Source: Chloroflexota bacterium
GTDB lineage: Bacteria > Chloroflexota > Anaerolineae > Anaerolineales > Villigracilaceae
Assembly (NCBI GenBank): GCA_021796155.1
Contig: JAJYOO010000197.1
Span: 1-5,526, forward strand
Reading direction: 5' to 3'
Length of the DNA: 5,526 bases
The position numbers and the translations under genes are program-made. The notes beneath the pieces are model-generated. The model searched no databases. It was not told the DNA's origin and was given only the letters and a program-made list of their open reading frames with translations. Below are positions 1 to 5,526 of this stretch, piece by piece. The number at the start of each line of letters is the position of its first letter. Position 1 is the first letter of the stretch.

Positions 1-798
1 ACATATTATGTCTCTGTGGCAGTTCAGGCCACGGTCATCTTCATTGATGGAACGCCAACGCCTGGTCCATCATTGCCAGTGTATCGGCGCAATGTTTATG
101 TGCGTCCTATCAATCAAGCAGTGATCGATCAGATTCTTTCTCAAAAAACTTTGGCCGATCCGGTTGAAGAAAATCAACCGATCGTTGCGGGTGACATTTT
201 GGTGCTGGCAGGTCGGCAGTTGAATGGCGAGAATGTTTCGGCGCGCGTTGCTGGAATCGAAGTGCCTCCCGATGACGTGTCTGCCACTCAAGTTAAAGTC
301 TCACTGGCCGCGCCTCCTTTCCCCGTTGATTCCCTGCGAGCCGGAGTGCAGGGCGCCCAAACGATTTATCGAATCAACATGGGGACACCGGAGACTCAAC
401 ATCAGGGCTTCGAGTCGAACGTGGCCGCATTTGTTCTGCGGCCAATGGTTACGCCCGGCGCAGTCGTGCTTGGCCCATCGGTAGTGATCGATGGTGTCAC
501 ATACAAGGATGCCACCATCACACTTAACTTTGTTCCGAAGATTGGACTTGACCAACGAGTTGTTTTGCTGATGAACGAATACAATCCGCCTCCCGACCGC
601 GCTGCGCGCGCGTATCGTTTTGAAATTAAGTTGCCGCCTCCACCACCGGACCCGATAGCGAGTCTGGCGGCACTGGTCACAAGTGTCGCGGCTGGCGATT
701 ACCTGTTGCGCGTTCAAGTGGACGGTGCGGAAAGCCTGCTCGATTCGGGTCCCGACCCGGACGCGCCGAAATATATTGGTCCGTTGGTGACAATCTGA
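1..798 (+). CDS. Pvc16/Afp16-like tail-cap protein (DUF4255), 5'-truncated by window
   Basis: The frame is open from base 1, so the GTG at 16 is probably an internal valine and the real start lies upstream. The first residues (TYYVSVAVQATVIFID) look like the end of a Pvc16_N/DUF4255 domain, which typically finishes with a strand of the type 'Y.LSV.YQA.VVLI' before a variable region. An Ig/IPT-like module follows (about nt 170-440), with GDILVLAGRQL and the tail QGFESNVAAFVLRP. A second beta-rich module follows (about nt 450-790) and ends in GDYLLRVQVDGAES and YIGPLVTI. A short proline run (nt 630-650) sits inside the second module. Known for the family: Afp16/Pvc16 caps the distal end of tube and sheath and is needed to terminate particle length. 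It overlaps the ATPase gene by one base. The family call rests on recalled patterns. The N-terminal domain cannot be checked here. Confidence 0.82.
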   Translation, partial: TYYVSVAVQATVIFIDGTPTPGPSLPVYRRNVYVRPINQAVIDQILSQKTLADPVEENQPIVAGDILVLAGRQLNGENVSARVAGIEVPPDDVSATQVKVSLAAPPFPVDSLRAGVQGAQTIYRINMGTPETQHQGFESNVAAFVLRPMVTPGAVVLGPSVVIDGVTYKDATITLNFVPKIGLDQRVVLLMNEYNPPPDRAARAYRFEIKLPPPPPDPIASLAALVTSVAAGDYLLRVQVDGAESLLDSGPDPDAPKYIGPLVTI

Positions 799-2762
799 TG
801 AACACGGCTTCAGTTGGAAACTGGTTTGATTCGAATCAGCGCTATCTTTCGCAAGCGCTGGAATTCGTGCGGTCTCGTCTGGAGGCGCAAATCAATCCCG
901 GCTCCGCGAAAACTTCATCAGAAGAATTTCCACCTGTGATTGACGATTCTCAATCGCCGCCTCCTGCGTTGGTCTCGTTGTGCACGGCCTTCAATCTTTC
1001 TTCATTCGAGCGGGATGTCTTGCTTCTGTGCGCGGGAATCGAACTTGATTCGCGCTTCGGAACGTTATGTGCACAAATCCAGAATGACCCCGCAAAAACT
1101 TTTCCCACCTTCAGCCTTGCATTAGCAGCCTTGGCGAATCCACATTGGAGCGCGTTCGCTCCGGCAAGTCCGTTGCGCTATTGGCGACTTGTCGAGCTTG
1201 GATCCGGAAACGTTGGCACGCAGAGTCAATTACGAATCGATGAACGCATTCTGCATTTTCTCACCGGCACATCCTACATGGATGAACGTTTAATAGGCTA
1301 TGTCAAGCACGTTGTCGCAGAAAAAGCCTTGGTGCCTTCTCATGATTCACTGGCACGAAAACTAGCACAGGTTTGGTCACAACATTCCGGGCAAGGTCCT
1401 CTGCCAATCATTCAATTATGCGGAAATGAAACCGCGAGCAAGCGCGATGTTTCTGCTCATGCCTGCGCGATGCTGGGCATGAATTTGAACATCATGCCTG
1501 AACACTTCATTCCATCCGATCCGCTTGAGAGCGAGTCAATGCGCAGACTCTGGCAGCGTGAGTGCGTGCTGAGTTCAAGCGTGTTGCTGCTCGATTGTGA
1601 GGATGACAATAACGAACCTTCGCAAAACACAGTCTTCCAGCGATGGATCGAAAGCGCAGATTATCCGTTGATCATTGCCACCCGCGAACGCAGGCCGATC
1701 AGTCTGAGAAACATCGTGAGCTTCGAGGTTGGCAAGCCAACCACATCAGAACAACATCAATTATGGAAAGATATTCTTGGCCCCGCGGCGATCCAACTCA
1801 ACGGACGCGTGGAAGCGCTTGTCTCGCACTACAACCTGGATGTTCAAGCGATCCATTCGATTGCAACTGAGGCGCTCCAAACACAAACAACGGACTCGGA
1901 TGAACTCGGACGCGCACTTTGGGATGCGTGCAGTGCTCACGCTCATCCGCAACTGGGTGAGTTGGCGCAACGCATCCGCCCGATGGCGCATTGGAACGAT
2001 TTGGTCCTGCCGGATGCACAAATCCAAACTTTGCATGACGTAGCCAGCCAAATTCGCCAGCGATTGAAAGTCCATGAGACTTGGGGCTTCGCAAGCAAAA
2101 GCACACGAGGGTTGGGAATCAGCGCGCTCTTCGCAGGCGTCAGTGGGACCGGCAAAACGATGGCCGCGGAAGTGCTGGCTAATGAACTTGGTTTAGTTTT
2201 GTATCGGATTGATTTAAGTCAGGTCATCAGCAAATATATTGGCGAGACCGAAAAAAATCTTCGGCGCGTATTCGATGCTGCGGAAGAAAGCAGCGCCATC
2301 CTGTTATTCGATGAAGCGGATGCTTTGTTTGGCAAACGCAGCGAAGTCAAGGACAGCCACGATCGTTACGCCAATGTGGAGATCAGTTATCTATTGCAGC
2401 GAATGGAAGCTTATCGCGGTCTGGCTATCCTGACCACCAACATGAAGGATGCGCTCGATCAAGCCTTTCTGCGCCGCATCCGCTTTGTGATCCAATTTCC
2501 CTTCCCGGATGTGGTTCAGCGCGCGGAAATTTGGAAGCGCGTCTTCCCAACTCAAACGCCGACAGAAAATTTGCAGGTTGATCGTCTGGCGAAGTTGAAT
2601 ATTACCGGCGGAAACATTCGCAACATCGCCCTCTATGCCGCATTCCTCGCCGCGGATTCAAATGAACCGGTTCGCATGGATCACTTACTGCGCGCGGCGC
2701 GGGTTGAGTTTGCCAAGCTGGAAAAGCCTTTGACGGAATCAGAGCTTGGAGGCTGGTCATGA
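798..2762 (+). CDS. eCIS AAA+ ATPase (Pvc15/Afp15-like)
   Basis: This 654-residue protein is full length for the family. The N-terminus (NWFDSNQRYLSQAL) matches the usual opening of these ATPases and supports the ATG at 798, which shares its A with the preceding TGA. A weak GGTGA lies at 786-790. Residues about 50-155 look like the winged-helix-type region of the family (FNLSSFERDVLLLCAGIELD). Residues about 200-300 resemble a degenerate AAA unit (GNETASKR at 209-216, VLLLD at 262-266). The second AAA unit is intact: Walker A GVSGTGKT at 447-454 (K453), Walker B ILLFDE at 501-506 (D505, E506), sensor 1 N548, arginine-finger candidates R559/R560/R562, and sensor 2 GGNIRN with R608. It should therefore hydrolyse ATP in the cytoplasm. 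In Afp/PVC-type clusters this ATPase is required for producing functional particles or loading cargo. Its exact substrate is not known from this sequence. Confidence 0.93.
   Translation: MNTASVGNWFDSNQRYLSQALEFVRSRLEAQINPGSAKTSSEEFPPVIDDSQSPPPALVSLCTAFNLSSFERDVLLLCAGIELDSRFGTLCAQIQNDPAKTFPTFSLALAALANPHWSAFAPASPLRYWRLVELGSGNVGTQSQLRIDERILHFLTGTSYMDERLIGYVKHVVAEKALVPSHDSLARKLAQVWSQHSGQGPLPIIQLCGNETASKRDVSAHACAMLGMNLNIMPEHFIPSDPLESESMRRLWQRECVLSSSVLLLDCEDDNNEPSQNTVFQRWIESADYPLIIATRERRPISLRNIVSFEVGKPTTSEQHQLWKDILGPAAIQLNGRVEALVSHYNLDVQAIHSIATEALQTQTTDSDELGRALWDACSAHAHPQLGELAQRIRPMAHWNDLVLPDAQIQTLHDVASQIRQRLKVHETWGFASKSTRGLGISALFAGVSGTGKTMAAEVLANELGLVLYRIDLSQVISKYIGETEKNLRRVFDAAEESSAILLFDEADALFGKRSEVKDSHDRYANVEISYLLQRMEAYRGLAILTTNMKDALDQAFLRRIRFVIQFPFPDVVQRAEIWKRVFPTQTPTENLQVDRLAKLNITGGNIRNIALYAAFLAADSNEPVRMDHLLRAARVEFAKLEKPLTESELGGWS
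2746..2752 (+). promoter_or_regulatory. Shine-Dalgarno for the small downstream gene
   Basis: TTGGAGG lies inside the last codons of the ATPase gene, with six bases between it and the ATG at 2759. It is the best ribosome site near the small gene and decides in favour of the 2759 start over the in-frame ATGs at 2795 and 2822. Confidence 0.65.
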
Positions 2763-3079
2763 GAAGGGACCGACGCGCAGCCAACCTCCAGAAAATGAGA
2801 GGGGGGGTCCGCAGCATCGAAATGCAGATTGATGAATTGGTCCTGCATGGCCTTCCGGCAGCGGATCGCTATGTCATCGGCGATGCGTTTTTGCTGGAAA
2901 TCGAGCAGATGTTAAATACATCAGCCTCACGCACTTCCTTAAAGCAAAATATCGATCAAGCGATAATTGATGCTGGCAGGATCACGCTCGCACCAAGTGC
3001 GAAGCCAATTTTAGTTGGTAAACAAGTGGCGAGGGCTGTGTACGGGAGCCTGAACAAATTCGGGGCAAGGAGTCGATGA
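2759..3079 (+). CDS. Small conserved eCIS-cluster protein of unknown function
   Basis: This is a 106-residue protein with no named domain that I can assign. The pattern IDELVLHGLPAADRYVIGDA (residues 24-43), followed by a leucine/glutamate-rich helix (LLEIEQML) and a C-terminal VGKQVARAVYGSL (86-98), resembles small proteins I recall between the ATPase and eCIS_core genes of such clusters. It has no signal peptide, membrane segment or cysteines. The start overlaps the ATPase stop as ATGA, and the stop overlaps the next start, so it is embedded in the operon. Residues 1-21 are basic and unlike the rest. The conserved part begins at M22 (ATG at 2822), so an 85-residue product is possible, although only the 2759 ATG has a well-spaced ribosome site. 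A run of seven G at 2801-2807 lies in the doubtful part. By position it could be a cargo adaptor or ATPase partner. This is inference only. Confidence 0.72.
   Translation: MRRDRRAANLQKMRGGVRSIEMQIDELVLHGLPAADRYVIGDAFLLEIEQMLNTSASRTSLKQNIDQAIIDAGRITLAPSAKPILVGKQVARAVYGSLNKFGARSR
3067..3072 (+). promoter_or_regulatory. Shine-Dalgarno for the eCIS_core gene
   Basis: AAGGAG precedes the double start ATGATG at 3076-3081. The spacer is three bases to the first ATG and six to the second, so the second (3079) is the better start. The site lies within the end of the small upstream gene, which fits translational coupling. Confidence 0.65.
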
Positions 3080-5316
3080 TGGTAGAACAGGTTCAGGCTA
3101 AAGTCAGTGTCTTGCCCAAAGCGGCTAAACCAGCAACCATAAAGGGAAATATTCTGCAACGACAATGTGCTTGTGGCCGGATGCCAGGATTATCTGGAGA
3201 GTGCGAGGAATGCCGCAGGAAAAAACAGGGGACGCTTCAGCGATCAGCTACTCAAGGCGGGAAACTCCATTCTGCCCCTTCCATTGTCCACGATGTATTG
3301 CGTGCATCTGGACAGCCATTGAGCGCGGAGACTCGCTCCTTCATGGAAAAAAGGTTTGGTTATGACTTCAGCCAGGTACGAGTTCACATTGACGCAAAAG
3401 CAAACCAGTCGGCGCGCGAAGTCAATGCGTTGGCTTATACAGTGGGTCGAGACATTGTGTTCGATGCAGGCTGTTTCTCTCCTGATTCAACCAATGGCCG
3501 CCAACTCCTCGCCCATGAATTGACGCACGTTGTACAACAAAGAGGTCAGCCGATTGATATTCAGCATAGTTTGGTCGTGGGAGGAACGAATGATGATGCC
3601 GAGAAGGAAGCCGATGCAACTGCGAAGAAGATTGCTTCAGGGGAGGGCGTGACGATTGATGCTTTGTCTCTGGGGACTTTGCAACGTCAGGCTACAGGAC
3701 AAGTCGCTGCGGCAGGCGGAACACAGGGTGTTCAGCCACAGCATACGTTATCACGACAAGAAGAGATCGAACTTTCACGGACATCTGATGGCGAAGTGGC
3801 AGGCTCTACGAATCCCTTCACAGTCAGTTTGTACAATTTCGCGATCAATGACTCCAGCCTCAAGCCGCATCATACGCAGGTATTACGTGAGATTGCGGAC
3901 ATGTTGAGTCTCTCGCCCACTGTTCCCCCACCGGTCAGAATCACGATGAGAGGCCACGCCGATGACACTGGCGAGCCGGTAGTCAACGATCCGTTATCGC
4001 GCAGGCGTGTGCTGGCCGTCCAACGCGCTTTGCAGCAATTGTCCAGGATGGGAAATATTCAGATCAGCTGGGCTGGTGAAAATGAACCCACTGCGCCCAA
4101 CACAACCGTGGAAGGAAGGAGTCGTAACCGCCGGGTTGATATTCAGTTCGAAGTGACCAGCCCCGCACCTCAAAACCAGCAGCGGGACCAGGATACGAAT
4201 CATCAACAAGATCAGGATCATACGGATGACCATGACCACCACCAAAGAACAGATGGCGGCGATGGAAATAACTGGTTCTGCATTGAACATCCGATCCTTT
4301 GCGGGATAGGGCTTCTGCCATTAGTGTGCTTGCTTTTCCCGGAAGTATGTATTCCAAGGCCACGGTTAACAGGCAGGAGGCCGTGTCTGGACGGTTTGCC
4401 CGATCTTCCTCGCGGTGTTGTGCGAGTGGATACCATTCATCCCTACCCGTTACCACCCAATAGTTTTGCGATCACGACCGGCTTCAACATGAGGCTCCAG
4501 TTTAAGAACGACAGTACCGGGTGCGATTGCAGCTTGGGCGAGTACATGCAGCAAGTTAAAGGGTTTGTCATGCGAGATGGCGGAACAGGGAATATGCGGG
4601 ATGATCCACCCAATCGTCTGCCACGTCTGGTTGGAGGGAGGCTTGATCGTAGCCAGTGGCGCGAAGATCTTCGAGGAGGGGTGGCTGGGATGCCTTATGG
4701 AATGCGAGACGCCCCCGAATCTGATTACGATATCTTCGCCAACCCCGATCGAAATACCGGATGCACATATCATGGACAGGATGAACCAGGAGTCGTAAGC
4801 ACAATCCCTGGAGAACGTATTCATTTTATGCTTGAATTTCGCGGCCGGGCCGTAGACCGCCGCAATCGGGATAGCGACATGATGGCTGTAACAGGCTGGC
4901 GCCATTGGGTCTTTCAATGGCAGGGAAGGGTGCCGCCCAGGCAGCAGCCTCCGCCCCCACCCCCACCGCCGACGGGCGGAGGCGGTGGAGTGCAGCTCAC
5001 TCCGCATCGGCCCGCCACAACAAATCCGAGTACGACCCATGATTCATTCTATGCTGGCGGCGACCTGCCCAGAAACCCGGATATCAGCCGGGTACTGCAC
5101 ACCTATACGATCACCCTCGGCTTCCACACGGAAACAGGCGAGACCGCTTTCACGAGCGTACAAGTTCGCGTGATTTCTGCCAACGACACCACCATATTTG
5201 TCGAGAGTACCAACAATGTCAATATCAATGTAGCTCCCGAAACGGTCCCGCCGCAGCGCGAGATCATTTTGAGGGCACATGCCCGCTTTGGAATTTCCAA
5301 GAGCGCGATCGAATAA
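3079..5316 (+). CDS. eCIS_core (DUF4157) HExxH protein fused to OmpA-like domain and uncharacterised C-terminus; putative eCIS cargo
   Basis: The product is 745 residues from ATG 3079 (746 from 3076); numbering here is from 3079. No signal peptide is visible. Residues 27-45 carry a Cys4 motif, LQRQCACG then CEEC (C30, C32, C42, C45), typical of the leader of eCIS_core proteins. Residues about 70-156 are the eCIS_core/DUF4157 domain (VHDVLRASGQ, FGYDFSQVRVH, LLAHELTHVVQQ) with H146, E147 and H150. E177 in AEKEAD is a likely third metal ligand. Residues about 244-357 are OmpA-like (MRGHADDTG, LSRRR, NRRVDI). Then come a Gln/Asp/His-rich linker (about 365-390), a hydrophobic Cys-containing segment (403-425), an unassigned domain (about 448-617; CDCSLGEY, W607, W610), a Pro8-Thr-Gly5 hinge (624-637) and a beta-rich tail (about 655-745). 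eCIS_core proteins are strongly associated with contractile injection loci, so a cargo or particle-bound role is likely. Whether it is a protease, a wall-binding protein or a toxin carrier is open. The domain calls are firm; the role is inferred. Confidence 0.88.
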   Translation: MVEQVQAKVSVLPKAAKPATIKGNILQRQCACGRMPGLSGECEECRRKKQGTLQRSATQGGKLHSAPSIVHDVLRASGQPLSAETRSFMEKRFGYDFSQVRVHIDAKANQSAREVNALAYTVGRDIVFDAGCFSPDSTNGRQLLAHELTHVVQQRGQPIDIQHSLVVGGTNDDAEKEADATAKKIASGEGVTIDALSLGTLQRQATGQVAAAGGTQGVQPQHTLSRQEEIELSRTSDGEVAGSTNPFTVSLYNFAINDSSLKPHHTQVLREIADMLSLSPTVPPPVRITMRGHADDTGEPVVNDPLSRRRVLAVQRALQQLSRMGNIQISWAGENEPTAPNTTVEGRSRNRRVDIQFEVTSPAPQNQQRDQDTNHQQDQDHTDDHDHHQRTDGGDGNNWFCIEHPILCGIGLLPLVCLLFPEVCIPRPRLTGRRPCLDGLPDLPRGVVRVDTIHPYPLPPNSFAITTGFNMRLQFKNDSTGCDCSLGEYMQQVKGFVMRDGGTGNMRDDPPNRLPRLVGGRLDRSQWREDLRGGVAGMPYGMRDAPESDYDIFANPDRNTGCTYHGQDEPGVVSTIPGERIHFMLEFRGRAVDRRNRDSDMMAVTGWRHWVFQWQGRVPPRQQPPPPPPPPTGGGGGVQLTPHRPATTNPSTTHDSFYAGGDLPRNPDISRVLHTYTITLGFHTETGETAFTSVQVRVISANDTTIFVESTNNVNINVAPETVPPQREIILRAHARFGISKSAIE
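4948..4988 (+). repeat. Nested inverted repeats under the Pro/Gly hinge
   Basis: CCTCCGCC at 4948-4955 is the exact reverse complement of GGCGGAGG at 4975-4982. CCACCGCC at 4963-4970 is the exact reverse complement of GGCGGTGG at 4981-4988. The two pairings are mutually exclusive because they share bases 4981-4982. The block encodes the proline run followed by the glycine run, and CCN and GGN codons are naturally complementary, so the symmetry may be a by-product of the protein sequence and not a regulatory structure. Confidence 0.6.
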
Positions 5317-5328
5317 CAGGTTATCTCC

Positions 5329-5334
5329 AGAGGA
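5329..5334 (+). promoter_or_regulatory. Shine-Dalgarno before the 3' relic
   Basis: AGAGGA is followed after seven bases by ATG at 5342. The 25-base gap after the stop of the eCIS_core gene contains no hairpin plus T-run, so no terminator is seen and transcription probably continues into the next frame. Confidence 0.5.
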
Positions 5335-5341
5335 TCGAATC

Positions 5342-5526
5342 ATGTACCAATGTGGTGCAACATCCACGCGAAAATTATCCACCTCAACCTTCACGCTGAT
5401 CCGTTTTGGATTCTTACAGTGCAAGTGCGTCCGTGGTGAGATACTGGGCCGCTCTGATGTTCATGACATCTTACGATCTATTCCAACACACTCCGGCCAT
5501 GAGTTCATTCTGATGCATTTATATGC
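5342..5526 (+). pseudogene. Probable decayed N-terminus of a second eCIS_core (DUF4157) protein, cut by window end
   Basis: From ATG 5342 the frame is open to the window end (61 codons) and follows a good ribosome site. The translation contains TFTLIRFGFLQCKCVRG (LQCKCVRG at 5414-5437), which looks like the family leader 'FTP.R.GLLQRKCACG' after a few single-base changes: CCG to CTG, CGC to TGC, GCC to GTC and TGT to CGT. After a shortened spacer that lacks the CxxC half of the zinc motif comes VHDILRS (5459-5479), matching VHDVLRA at the start of the intact eCIS_core domain upstream. Beyond that point the +1 frame reads Q-H-T-P-A-M-S-S-F (5484-5510), reminiscent of the family 'QPL..ATRSF', and then hits TGA at 5511. 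This fits a frameshift and decay. The ancestral sequence is reconstructed from memory of the family. A divergent live gene in the open frame remains possible. Confidence 0.55.

Noticed and set aside
301..717. Minus-strand open frame (138 codons) opposite the cap gene
   Set aside because: The plus-strand frame carries conserved Ig-like and family-typical end motifs. The antisense product looks random.
3079..3150. Possible signal peptide on the eCIS_core protein
   Set aside because: The first 25 residues lack a hydrophobic core and a cleavage pattern. Export, if any, would be via the particle or lysis.
4450..5040. Long minus-strand open frame (196 codons) opposite the C-terminal half of the eCIS_core gene
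   Set aside because: It is a shadow of the plus-strand gene: no ribosome site, no recognisable motif, and the composition is that of an antisense reading.
5307..5340. Direct 8-base repeat GATCGAAT at 5307-5314 and 5333-5340 flanking the gap after the eCIS_core stop
   Set aside because: It is too short to support an insertion or attachment site; chance or a small local duplication is as likely.
5044..5424. Minus-strand open frame (126 codons) spanning the end of the eCIS_core gene and the relic
   Set aside because: It has no recognisable motif, and it is antisense to two plus-strand frames that show family motifs and ribosome sites.
1..5526. tRNA, rRNA, CRISPR array, insertion sequence or terminator
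   Set aside because: No cloverleaf-like segment, repeat-spacer periodicity, transposase frame, terminal inverted repeats or hairpin plus T-run was seen on either strand.

Overview
The window holds the 3' part of an extracellular contractile injection system (eCIS; Afp/PVC-type phage-tail-like particle) gene cluster. Everything is on the plus strand and tightly packed. Moderate GC, intermixed codon use and the absence of phylogenetic marker genes prevent a firm assignment of the host. eCIS loci occur in many environmental bacteria. The OmpA-like domain with intact peptidoglycan-binding residues only suggests that a DAP-type cell wall is relevant to the cargo.

Layout: (1) nt 1-798 is the 3' part of a Pvc16/Afp16-type tail-cap gene (DUF4255/Pvc16_N) whose conserved N-terminal domain lies mostly upstream of the window. 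What remains is the end of that domain plus two Ig-like modules. (2) nt 798-2762 encodes a 654-residue AAA+ ATPase of the Pvc15/Afp15 type, with a winged-helix-like N-terminus, a degenerate first AAA unit and a complete second AAA unit. (3) nt 2759-3079 encodes a small conserved protein with no known function. (4) nt 3079-5316 encodes a large multidomain protein. In order it has a Cys4 zinc motif, an eCIS_core (DUF4157) HExxH domain, an OmpA-like domain, an acidic/His/Gln linker, a Cys-punctuated hydrophobic segment, an unassigned Cys-containing domain, a Pro/Gly hinge and a beta-rich C-terminus. (5) After a 25-bp gap with a good Shine-Dalgarno, nt 5342-5526 carries what looks like a decayed second copy of the N-terminus of an eCIS_core protein, cut by the window end.

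The four intact reading frames are joined by 1- or 4-base stop/start overlaps, which suggests one transcript with translational coupling. A reasonable model is that the cap protein closes the tube, the ATPase acts in assembly or cargo loading, the small protein is an accessory factor, and the eCIS_core protein is the cargo or particle-associated effector. The cargo role is inferred from family and context, not shown by the sequence.

The two most interesting items are the eCIS_core/OmpA/unknown-C-terminus fusion and the apparent eCIS_core relic immediately downstream, which points to duplication and decay of cargo genes at this locus.
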